From Monosporascus cannonballus (taxonomy: Eukaryota > Ascomycota > Sordariomycetes > Xylariales): a DNA stretch of 64,000 nt. The translations under genes and the position numbers were made by a program. This document shows, piece after piece, positions 12,230 to 22,184 of the stretch. The notes beneath the pieces are model-generated. The model was not told the DNA's origin, ran no database searches, and worked only from the letters and a program-made list of their open reading frames with translations. Each line of letters starts with the position of its first letter. Position 1 is the first letter of the stretch. The DNA is taken from NCBI GenBank assembly GCA_004154925.1, contig QJNS01000004.1, positions 124,001-188,000 on the forward strand. The letters run 5' to 3'.

Positions 12230-12440
12230 GCGAAACGGCGGCGACTTTATATATACCTTTATCTTTTTATTTTTATTTGTGCCTTTAGGTTTTGCTAACC
12301 CCGTTTCCGTTTCCAAATATTTTTTCGAAATTATTAAAGGTAATTAGATTTTCGAAGTTATTATATAATTTTTATATTGGTTTGGCATAATCTACCTATT
12401 TTATAAATATTCTTTTTCGGCGACCGCAATTTACGCGTTT
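12230..12440 (-). pseudogene. 3' ORF remnant of element E
   Basis: This is the counterpart of D's 11750-11962 frame, read on the minus strand: LYNNFENLIT, FGNGNGVS and KVAAVSP are recognisable, with several stops. The match between two independently inserted copies supports a real coding end in this family. Confidence 0.5.
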
Positions 12441-12449
12441 ATTTTCAGC

Positions 12450-15300
12450 TTTTAATATCTATTTTATTATATTTTGTTTAATAATATTAATTATAATTAA
12501 TTTTTATTTAAAATTTAGCTAAATAACGCATTCTTTATTATTAATTTTAAAAACTTTTTAATATATTGCGAACATACTATTAATAATATATTTAATTTTA
12601 TAATATTATATGACGTAATTATAATTATATTATATTTAACGTACAATTAAAATACTTTAAAATAATTATAAAGTAATTACGTTTTTTAAAATTAATTTTT
12701 TTAAGTCTTTGATTTTAAATTATAATATTTATTTTTTAAAAACGTTAATTAATTATTTTATCCGGGTTTATATTAACGTTATAATAATTTATTCGAATTC
12801 CGTACTTTTTTTATAATTTTTTAACGAAATTAATAATTTTTCTATTTTAGGGATTAATTAAAGAATTACCGATATTTTATTAATAAGTTTAATATCCTAA
12901 TTATAAATTAAGAAATAAAGGTTTACTATTAAAACAGAAATTCTATTATTAAAGGTTAATTATGCTGCCGGTAAAAATATGGCTTTATTATATTATACAT
13001 CATTTATAAATTAGCCGAAATACGCGCACCTTTGTTTAATTAATTTTTTTCCGTAATTCCGTTTATTTTATAATAAAAAAATATATTAAGTGATTTTTAT
13101 ATCTCTATTAAGTTCCATATATAAATTTAAAATTTATTCGTCTAATTATTTATTTTTATTAAATATTAATTTTTTAAAAAAATCATAATATTTTCAATAA
13201 TAAATAATAAAATATTAGACGTACATTTCCATATTTATATTAAATATTGTTTGTAAAATTATCGTTTTCGTTAAGCCATCGTAAAATTTTATAACAAAAT
13301 GGAATTCTTTTTATTTTACCAGTAAATGGATTATAAAGTTTACCGGAAAATCTAAATCAAATTAATTAAAATAAGTAAAAGCCGTATTATTTTTTTTGTT
13401 TCTTTTATATGTACAACCTATTATATATATTGCAACTAGGGCAAAAACGGCATATATTTTAAACCTATTTCGAAAAATAATAATTACGGAATAATATTTT
13501 TAATATAATCTTTTTTCATAAAGGGCCGGTAATATAAAAATTATATATTCTTAAATTAATAATATTCGTAATAGTTTTTAAATAAAAATTTAAAATTAAA
13601 AAATATTTCGTTATAAAAATTTTTCTTACGCTTATAATTAAAGGAAAATTACGTAAATTTTGGGTTACGGTAGCATATACCATATTTAAAATTTTATTTT
13701 CATAATTTTTAAATTTTATATATTTTCAATCTTTTTTTAGAAAAATATTCTTTTATTAAAAAGTATAACCGGTTACTTATTATCACTTTATTTTAAGTAA
13801 ATTACGGCCAATAAAATGTTTTAAATTTACGTTGATTTATTAAATAATTATTTTTATTTAATTAATTAAGTTATCCTTTTTAAACTTAATATTTTTTAAT
13901 TAAGAAGTACGTTTTATAGTTTATAAAATATATTATTAGGTCAGTTACTTAATTTATTAAAATAATATTTAAATACAAAATTAAAGGCGAACAAAAAATT
14001 AATTTATTAAATTTACATTTTAATAAGTTTATAAGTATTTCTAAAATATTGGAAATTTGCAAAATTTATTAAGATCGTAAAATAATTAATTCACTTTTAA
14101 AACTTTTTTTATTTTATTAATATTTTAGGAATAATTAATAGCCTTTTGTCGTATATTTCGTAATTATATTTAATTAATGACAGTTCTTTTTAATAAATAC
14201 GTAATTCATTATAAATACTTTAATAAATTAAAATAAAATAAATATTTTCCAATTATTTAGCCGGAATGATTTGTTTTTATTTTTATTTCTTTTCGGAATC
14301 CTAATATATAAAAATAAATATTATAATAAAAAGTTTTTTAAATCAGTCGAAAATTTATTATTTTTCGTTTTTTTAACGGAAAAGGGGTTTTTTTAAGTAA
14401 TCGTAAAAAAACGTTATTATCTTATTAAAACTTTTTATGAAGATTTGATAAAAGTTAACAAATCCGAAAAGGTTTTTAATCTATTTTACGTTAATAAAGG
14501 CCTTTTATTTGCGAATAACGGTTACCTTTCTAAGATTAACTTTTAGGCTTCTTTTTATTTTAATAATAAACCTTAAATTCTTAATTTCTTAAATTACGCA
14601 TTTAGATTTATCCGGGTTTAACTTTAATATTTATTTTCCTAAATAACAGAATATTAATTTAATTTAAATTATATAATCAGTTCGAAAACCGGATAAATAT
14701 ATTAATACATTATTTATATATACGGAATAAAAGTTATTAAGAAAACGTTTTAATATTATATTAATATAACGTTAAAAGGTAACCGGTAAAAAACCGTTTA
14801 AACGTCGAACTTCGTAAATTACCGGATTTATAATAAGGTTTATAACATTTTTATTAATAAAAAAAGGTAACAGTTTTACTTGATAATCTTATTTAATATC
14901 TTATAATTTACGTAAAACAGTAAACCTTTATTAAGCTTTTTTATAAATAATACCGGAATATTTACAAAACATTATTAATCCAAGTTTGACTTTTATTATA
15001 TAAATTTGTAAATATTTTATATAAAATTAATAATCTTTTTTAATATTTCTTATAAACGTTTTTATAAAATTAGTTTTTCTTAATCCGAAATATTTATTTT
15101 TAAGTTTCTTGTTACGTCGTTATTATTACGATAAAATAATAATCCCGAATTTTCGATATTTATAAAAAGATTTCGGAATTCCCGTATTTTTTAAAAAAGT
15201 TATTCCGCTATATTTTTGAGAATTAATTTTGATTTTATTTTTAAGGCTTTATCAATATTTTTTATGAAAATTGCAAATAATTATATCTTATTTTTTATAA
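12450..15300 (-). pseudogene. pol remnant of element E (integrase, RNase H, RT)
   Basis: Read on the minus strand from right to left. RT shows TFQRYINIIL and the catalytic box degraded to Y-I-N-N (14709-14720), followed by VLIYL. RNase H lies near 14050-14450, where the bases match D's 9705-9880. The integrase core lies near 13010-13170, with a readable ILNLYMEL and KINGITEK that corresponds to the DGQTER block. Dead through RIP stops. Confidence 0.75.
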
Positions 15301-17253
15301 CGGTTTTGCTATATAATTATTACGAAAGTTATAACCGTTATTAAGCCGACTTTTTTATATTTTTATAACCACCTTTTTAAACGGTCCTTAAGCTTTTTAT
15401 CAAATTATGTGTTGTTGCGTAATATGGACACGGTAACGTTATCCGCGAAATGGATAAATTATTATTTCGTTTCGTATACGATATTATTATATATTATGGA
15501 GGGTTTTCCCATGATATAAAAATAAAACACATTTTTAATTATATATCTTTAAATTAATTTTTGGCGGCCGTTCAAATTTACGATAATATCAATAATCTTT
15601 CGGATCGCCGTTATTATAAGCTTATAATCTTTTATTAAATTTAACCGACGGAATATAATAAATATATATTATAGTTTTAAACGGCGTATTAGCCGTTAAT
15701 TGAACCCAAAATAATAAGTATATTTATTATCGATTAAGACGTTTATATATATGATATTATTAATTAAAACATTCAATATAAAAAAGGTATTATTTAATTT
15801 ATTATTAAGATTTTATAACTGTTTTATTACCTTTTTTTATTAAAAACTTTTAATGAAGGTTATTTTTTTAAATTTTCGTTATCCGAATTATTATTCCGGT
15901 TAACGGCATTTTGCGAATTCGTTACGGTAATTTTCGTCCTAACCGGACGGAACTGTTTTACGGGTTTATATTTGGGATATTCTTAATTGGAATAATTTAT
16001 AATAATATAACCGAAATCTTTATTTTCTCTTTCCGAACTTTTATTTTGTTATCGGAAAATTATTTTGTATAAGGCCGGTTATTTAAACCTTATCCCGAAT
16101 TACCCCAGCATCGATTCCTTTAATTACTTTACTGCTAATTTATAAATTTGGAAATTAACGTAGTCAATTACGTAATATCCGTTATAAGGATATCTCCTTA
16201 AGTATTTATTATTTAAGTCGGTATATTGATTTAATCGACGTATTATTATTAATTAATTATTCAGTTTCTTTTTACCAGAATACCAGGTTATCGTTTTTTT
16301 ATTTATATAATAATCGGGCAAAACTTTTAAACGATTAATTATTTTTTGTTTTACGTACTTAATGGTTATAATGGTTGTAAGGCATATTTTTCGTAATTAA
16401 TGCGTTACGAAATTACGTATTAATATCGGCGTTTAAGGAAATTATTTTAGTTATTAAAGGTTACGTTAAGCCTTTATATTTGGCTAATTTGAACTTAAAA
16501 TTTAATCGGTAATTTTAAAATCATTAATTATTATTTTATATATATATTATAATTATTTTTTAACGGGTTATATCATTTATTTATTTTTGAATTGCGTTTT
16601 TATATACAAAAAAAATTATCGACGTCGAAATTGTTTCGTAATTCTTTTAATTCGAACTAATAGTTAAGTTTTAATTATTTTTCGGTAAACATAAATAGTA
16701 TAGTACTTAAGTAAATTATTGCAAAAAAGCCGGCAATAAACCGTTTTTTTTTATTTTTGTACAGAATATAACGAAAAATAAACAAAACATTTTTTATTTC
16801 CAGTTTTATGAAATTTATTTTAAAGGCTTACGATTCATTTTTTCAAACGCGTTATTAAGCGGCGGGCTTACTCTAAATATTTAACGAAATAAGTTTTATT
16901 TTATAAGGATTTTTTTCCGTTTTTATAAAAAGGTATTTTTTATTGCCGTTATCCGGTTATATAAGTTATTTATCGTTTTATTATAGTTAAGAACCAATTT
17001 GGTAAATTTCTTCTACCATATGTTAAACTTTGAAAATATATTTACTAATAATTAATATTATAAACTTTTCTTAATAATTCCGAAAAAGATTAATGCCGTA
17101 AGTGCGCCCATGGTTTCGTTAGTCATATTGCCTTATAGATATTTTATTATAAAACTTTTTTTAATTTATTATCCGTAATTAAGGTATCCTTGGAAAATGT
17201 TTCGTTTTTACTTAATTTTTTAAAAGTTATAATAAATTATAATTTTAAATATT
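15301..17253 (-). pseudogene. gag/protease region of element E
   Basis: This 5' interior of E, between RT and the 5' LTR, retains more GC than the pol part (for example 15400-15500 and 15900-16200). No Gag or protease motif can be named with confidence. Position in the element is the main support. Confidence 0.4.
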
Positions 17254-17443
17254 TGTAACGGGCATAATACGTAAGTTAAACGAAAATACGGCCAAATAAA
17301 GGTTTATATTTAAGGTAAAAAAGGAAAGGAAAAAACAACTAGCTACTCGCAAGGTGGCTGCTCCCTATATAAATATGGGTAAACTCGGGCTAAGGAGCTC
17401 GTTCCGTAAGCCCAAATTGCCTTATACGCTTTAGCTTATAATA
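17254..17443 (-). repeat. 5' LTR of element E (family 2)
   Basis: This 190-bp LTR starts tgtaacgggcataatacg and ends cttataata, directly abutting D's 3' LTR in opposite orientation. It contains the family-2 core (ctcgggctaaggagctcg) and the tatataaatatggg segment. Confidence 0.9.
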
Positions 17444-17633
17444 TGTTACAGGCTAAAGCTTAGAAGGCAGCTCGGGCATACGGAGCGAGCGCCTTAGCCC
17501 GAGCTCAGCCATATTTATATAAAAAGCAGCCACCTTGCTAGTAGCTAGCTCTTTCTCCTTTTCCCTCCTTACTTTAAATATAAACCTTTGTTGGGCCGTG
17601 CCTCCGTTCAACTTACGCATCGTGCCCGTCACA
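17444..17633 (+). repeat. 3' LTR of element D (family 2)
   Basis: This 190-bp LTR starts tgttacaggctaaag and ends gcccgtcaca, followed by the target duplication agtta at 17634-17638. It is well preserved. Its first five bases were duplicated when E inserted (11997-12001). Confidence 0.92.
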
Positions 17634-17638
17634 AGTTA

Positions 17639-19198
17639 GTAAGCGGTAATATCGATATTTTCGAATTATTACCTTATAAAACGATACTAATACACAACTA
17701 GCTTTATCAAATTAACTGGAAAAAAATAATATTCGTAAAAAACACGTGTTTTATTATTATAATTAATAATATTATTAATCCGTAAAATTATTAATATAAT
17801 ATACATTAAAAGGTTTGCAATAAAGAATTATTATGAACTTCAAAATATAAATCTTTAAAGAAAGAATTTGATAATTACTCTACGAATTCCGCCGAAAAAA
17901 CAATAAGTTATAAGTAGCCAAATAAGGCGTAAGACCTTATAGAGAAAGATAACATACCTAAGTCAATATAAAATTATAAATTAAATAAAAGATTAAAATA
18001 ATTCAAAAAATAAAAACGCCGGTAACCATAATAAATATAATATCTTAATATATTGTACGAAAGGAAATAAAGAGAATTTACGAAATTCGAAATGAAAATT
18101 TAAAAACATTACTTATAAAAACCGTAAAATAACTAAATTTACAAAGTTTTTAAAAATATCCCGAGGAAGGTTTAAATAGAACAATAAAAATTGTTAATAA
18201 CTTTATTATTTTCGATATACGAATCGAAATATATTCATATTGATAGAAATAAAATCATAAAAATAATAAACATATAGAATTAAAACAGAACATAGAGATT
18301 CGATGAGCTTACTAGCTATATATAGGTCTGACAAGATTATCTTATATAGTGAGGCATAGACCTGATATACTAGAACCACTGGCGAACCCGTATAATCTCT
18401 AAAAAATATATTATAAGAATAAATAACGGAATTTTAAGCATATATTATTGTATACGATATAGGGTGAATAATTTTAAATTATTATAAAAATATAAATTAA
18501 AGTTTTACAAAATTACGAATGTTAGAAATTCAAATTTCCCTTACGAGAACGGAGATATTTAATGGAAAATTAAGTATTTTTAGATTTTCATTCATTCGCG
18601 ATTTTAAATAAATAAGTTGGATATTATTTTAGTTAGTAATAACCATATAAATTTAACATTATTACGGATATATTAATATAGAATTTGAATTAATACGAAT
18701 ATTAATTAAATAAGGTTCGTGATATATACTCCTAAAATTTTAAAATCAGAATTGTAAATTTAGTGATTAATTGAAAATAAAAACAAATATAAATATAAAT
18801 ATATAATAAACACTTTATTAATTAAAGAGATAAAATAAGAAGAAATTTAAGATCAAAAGAAATTATCCCGTATCGTTTTTATTGTTAATGTAGAATTTAA
18901 GTAATTAAATAATAATTTGAAATAATAATGTTTAAAATTCAAAACTTCAATTAATATATTTTTATATTATTATAAATACAACTAAATTTACGAAAAGGGT
19001 AAATACGAAATTACTAGACTATAAAAATAAAACTTATAAAGTAATTTTTAAAAAAGGCTTATTTACAAAAGTTTATATTATTCATAATTTTAATGAAAAC
19101 GAATTATCGGTTGTAAACGGATAATTGAAAAGTCGGCTATAAAAAATAAATTTAATTTTCAAAATTACTAACAAAATATCTCATATTTTTCATATCTG
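17639..19198 (+). pseudogene. Element C, second part: gag end, protease, start of RT
   Basis: The C reading resumes after D. Protease sequence is recognisable by alignment with I at 43250-43620 and F at 33890-34250 (NNFIIFDIRIE-like near 18190-18230). It is split by a 168-bp insert at 18236-18403. RT begins near 19080 with the equivalent of NENELSVVNG and FQNYQQ seen in F, I and K. It stops at 19198, where element F inserted. The RT continues at 38427. Confidence 0.7.
18236..18403 (-). mobile_element. Candidate tRNA-derived SINE inserted in C protease
   Basis: These 168 bases are absent from the protease region of I, F and K. They are flanked by a 9-bp direct repeat aaatatatt (18227-18235 and 18404-18412). 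On the minus strand there is a good Pol III A box (TAGTATATCAGG, 18361-18372) and, 54 bases on, a weaker B box (TCATCGAATCT, 18296-18306), then a T/A-rich tail. The core keeps CA and TG dinucleotides, as expected for an insert too short to be hit by RIP. The direct repeat is low-complexity, so the boundaries are not certain. A MITE is the main alternative: agagatt and aatctct are inverted at about 18294 and 18394. Confidence 0.45.
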
Positions 19199-19632
19199 TG
19201 TTATGGCTTAGCCAAGGGAGGGTCTCGGGAACGGTCACTTGGTGACCGAAACAGGACCTACATAAGTCAGAATTACGTGACATGGATCCGGAATGATTTA
19301 AAGGAATTAACGGGATCCATACAGTTATCCGATATAGATCCGGAGTAATCAAAAGGACTTAACGGGATCCATACAATTATACGATATAGATTCGGAATAA
19401 TTTATAGGAGTTAACGGGATTCAGAAAAAATATATATGTTTTTATTTCCAGAATTTAAATAATTTTAATTTGTAGTATTTATTAATATTGATCGTTTATA
19501 ATACGTTTTCTACACCCTTGGTATTAAGAAACGTAATTAAGTAATTTATTGTTATAAAGTTTCACAATATTTTTATTAATATATGCCAGTACGATTAAAG
19601 TTTAATAATTAGTTAAATTTTTAGTCGTTATA
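19199..19632 (+). repeat. 5' LTR of element F
   Basis: This 434-bp LTR starts tgttatggcttagcc and ends ttagtcgttata (mutated gccgtcaca). The U3 is comparatively GC-rich and little mutated. It contains a 52-bp tandem repeat (19285-19336, 19337-19388, partial 19389-19423). The 3' LTR has the same organisation. Confidence 0.9.
19285..19423 (+). repeat. 52-bp minisatellite in the U3 of F
   Basis: Two full 52-bp units and a 35-bp partial third, each starting gatccgga and containing ttaacgggatcc. The 3' LTR repeats the array at 38077-38215. Element A's LTR has about one unit. The array lies upstream of the R region, where copy number could affect promoter or enhancer strength; that role is inference. 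Confidence 0.85.
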
Positions 19633-19688
19633 CTTTGGAAAATTTCATTTAATAATGCCGTTAGATTTTAAGCAATATCGCCACCGAT

Positions 19689-20699
19689 ATATTTACTAAC
19701 AAGGAGCCCGAATAACCTATTTACCAGGATATTAGAATAAAACCCGAAAAGTAAAAGGAAAAATTTCGTTTTATCTACGAAGAAGTTTTTCGACGCGTAG
19801 ATATAATAAACGAACGCATTTTTCAATTTGAGAAAGATAATAACGATTTTACGACGTCCTTTTAAGCTGCATATAAGAGATCTAAAGAGAAAAGAAAGGT
19901 TTCCGAAACCGGAAAGATTTTTTAAATAAATTAAATTATTTAACCAAATTATATTAATCGATTAAATAAAGTTTTTAAGTTTCTCAAACCGGGATTTTTT
20001 AACGGAACCTTAATTAAGTTATAATTGTTTTAACTTACTGTTAAATATTTTTCGAGTATTCTTTTATTTGATTTATCTTACCTATTATATAAATTACGTT
20101 TAAAGTAAGACTATTTATCGAAAATACGGTTATTTTGTTCGAACCCGTTATAAAAACATATGTTATGTTATTAATCGAAAAACGAAACCCAGAAATAATG
20201 CGAATTTATAGCGACTACGAATAATTTGAATCAATAATAATAAAGGCTTTTAAAGTAATAAAAGAAAAAATAAAAACCGAAATGCAAATTTAATAATTCC
20301 GGCAGAAACAATTAATATTTAATTATAGCAAAATATTGGGTTAATTGATAATTAAGATAAAGATAGCTATATAAGTATTAGAATTAAACCAAAGAAATTT
20401 ATCCCGGAATCCCTGATCGATACGGCAGAATATACGTTAAATACTGTCGACGACAAAAATATCCCGGTTACGAAAAATGGAAATAACATATTTATAAACG
20501 AATTACACGTATATATTATAAGAGATTCGACCTTTTATATTGTATCGGAATTAATAAAAATACTAAGTGATAATATCGATATTTTAGATTTATAGCCTTA
20601 AAAATATTTAGCAACTGGCCGAAATAAAAGATTAGCCCGAAAAAAAAACACTACCCGTAAAAAAACTTTTTTTGTTACTTTCAATAATACGAATATTAA
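19689..20699 (+). pseudogene. gag remnant of element F
   Basis: The start aligns with J's ATG TCT ACC AGC but is ATA here (19689-19691). The N-terminal stretch reads as IFTNKEPE, then PIYQD, interrupted by TAA. A later segment near 20400-20560 reads LIDTAEY, VDDKN, VTKNGNN and FINELHVY, conserved in I (42550) and K (48895). The frame is cut by element G at about 20699 and resumes at 33487. Confidence 0.65.
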
Positions 20700-20887
20700 A
20701 ATAAAAGGCTTCACCTAAGCGGTCTGCAATCAGTTGCCACTGAGAATTTATTTTCTAGCTAAAGAGAAAAGAAAGAGAAGATAAAAATATAATTGTATAT
20801 GTTCGCATATAAGGCGTTACGCTAATGCTGCTTGGCACCGGCGTTTATCCGGTACTCTATAATAAGGCTCTATATAACCCTATTATA
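20700..20887 (-). repeat. 3' LTR of element G (family 3)
   Basis: This LTR of about 188 bp is well preserved, with ggtctgcaatcagttgcc near 20720 and caccggcgtttatccggt near 20847, ending ataaccctattata. The same order of motifs at 33305-33486 makes it an LTR pair. Confidence 0.8.
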
Positions 20888-21171
20888 TTACTCTCTACCT
20901 TTCCCAAAAAGGGTTAACTTATTGCAGGATCAGTAATTGCGCTAATCCTTAGCTTTTAATTAATCTTTCCGTCCCGCATAGAAAAAAATGTATTAAATAT
21001 AAAAATAAAAAATCTCGTTATATTAAATTTTTTTATAATATTTCCGCGCTTTTTCCGTATCGCTTATTAACTTACTTTATAAGCTAAATTAATAACCGTT
21101 AATAATCGTATTATTAGCGTTTTCGAAAACCATATAATCGTAACTCAGGCGGCTAAAGAAAAAGTCCTGGT
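20888..21171 (-). other. 3' interior end of element G
   Basis: These are the 284 bases between G's 3' LTR and the insertion point of H. They form part of the 3' end of G's interior, continuing at 27944. Polypurine-like sequence on the minus strand next to the LTR (gggaaaggtagagag, reverse of 20890-20905) could be the polypurine tract. No readable domain. Confidence 0.45.
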
Positions 21172-21578
21172 TGTGACGGCTAGGCGGTTTAACCAACTAT
21201 TAAACCTTTGTCGTACGGATTTATGTTAGTAGAAATGTCGTGGAAATCTGAATAATGGATATACTAACGTATTACGTTTCGCAATATTAAGGGTATTTTA
21301 AGTAATAATATTATATTGCAAACTGAAATTATTTAAATTATAGAAATAATAAGTATTTTATATTTAGTTTTTCTTATTTTATTAATCTTACTAATTATGG
21401 TTTATTATTAGTAAATTAATAATCCGGCTTATTAATTTGTTATTAATAAGTTGGTAATCCGGTTTTTAAACTTATTACCAGTTAGCTGATAATCCGTTAC
21501 GTAACTTGCCTTATTACCTAATCGTAATTGGATTACATTTAACCGTTTTTGGAGACCGTAACCCGTTAGCTTATAATA
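21172..21578 (-). repeat. 3' LTR of element H
   Basis: This 407-bp LTR begins tgtgacggctaggcgg and ends gttagcttataata. It shares the R/U5 part with all family-1 LTRs and has a private U3 with two 35-bp repeat units (21416-21485). It is 35 bp shorter than its partner because it has one repeat unit less. Confidence 0.9.
21416..21485 (-). repeat. 35-bp minisatellite in H 3' LTR (two units)
   Basis: Units at 21416-21450 and 21451-21485, each with a taatccgg motif, followed by a partial third. The partner LTR has three full units (27741-27845). A related unit is present in the LTRs of element I in the opposite orientation on the plus strand. Confidence 0.85.
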
Positions 21579-21689
21579 CGATTTTGTCTTTTTAGAAATT
21601 GTACCCTTAAGATTTTGTTTTTATAAATAAGTTTTCTGCGTATATTTAATATATTTTTTGATATAGTTAAGCGTCGTTCTTGTAAGTCC

Positions 21690-22090
21690 GAATAACGGTT
21701 TGCCTTAATTAATTTGATCGAATTTGAAAGTTTTTATATGATATTTTATATTTTTTATTCTGCTCGGTAATTTAATTATTAAATAAAAAACGGGGTTTTT
21801 CGTTATAAGGAATGTATTCGTTAAGGTCGTTCGTATAATAAGACGGAAATCTTTATTTTTATGATTAATGGTTATATCGCAAAATCGAAAAAATTAAAAA
21901 AAGAAAAATAACGGCCGAAAAATCATTATCGAAAGCTTTGACGTATTTTTTTCGAATACGTTATTAAGATTAATATTATTAATTATAGAATGCGAAATTT
22001 ATAAATCGCGCTTTTTAGTCGTTACACGAGTATCCCGAGTTTGTATTATAAAAAAAATAAAATCTGTTATAGCCGTTTAAACTGCTGGAA
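21690..22090 (+). pseudogene. Antisense 3' ORF remnant of element H
   Basis: This lies on the plus strand, opposite to H's pol, between the chromodomain and 3' LTR. One frame reads YKECIR, then YNKTEIFIFMINGYIAKSKK, then a basic stretch leading to YRKL and FEYVIKINIINYRMRNL, with few stops. It lines up with the antisense frame of C (YNVYRPSEIKYNKL, then INKLNYF) and J. A basic, probably coiled-coil protein with an N-terminal Cys motif. Function unknown. Confidence 0.5.
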
Positions 22091-22184
22091 GTATAAATGT
22101 TATTAATTGGAACGCCGTGGACTTTTTAAATAACGTGGATTAGAATGTGATTATTTCCGGTAATTCCGTTGTTATTAGTAAAAG

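Larger units (their letters stand above)
12002..17443 (-). mobile_element. Element E: family-2 retrotransposon inserted in the 3' LTR of D
   Basis: E is a minus-strand copy of the same family as D, 5442 bp, with LTRs at 12002-12190 and 17254-17443. It landed five bases into D's 3' LTR, so the target duplication is the LTR's own first bases: TATTA at 11997-12001 (RIP-mutated) and TGTTA at 17444-17448. This leaves two family-2 LTRs head to head around 17443/17444, forming a large inverted repeat. Confidence 0.9.
6653..17633 (+). mobile_element. Element D: family-2 Ty3/gypsy retrotransposon
   Basis: D is a plus-strand element of about 5.5 kb with 190-bp LTRs (6653-6842 and 17444-17633), interrupted by element E. 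Its target duplication AGTTA (6648-6652 and 17634-17638) is exact. The interior encodes RT, RNase H and integrase in gypsy order, followed by a short open 3' frame. It differs from the family-1 chromoviruses in LTR, RT type and the lack of a recognisable chromodomain. Confidence 0.9.

Noticed and set aside
19152..19352. A minus-strand frame with balanced composition
   Set aside because: It spans the junction between C and the 5' LTR of F and reads through the U3 minisatellite. It is not conserved in a coding sense.
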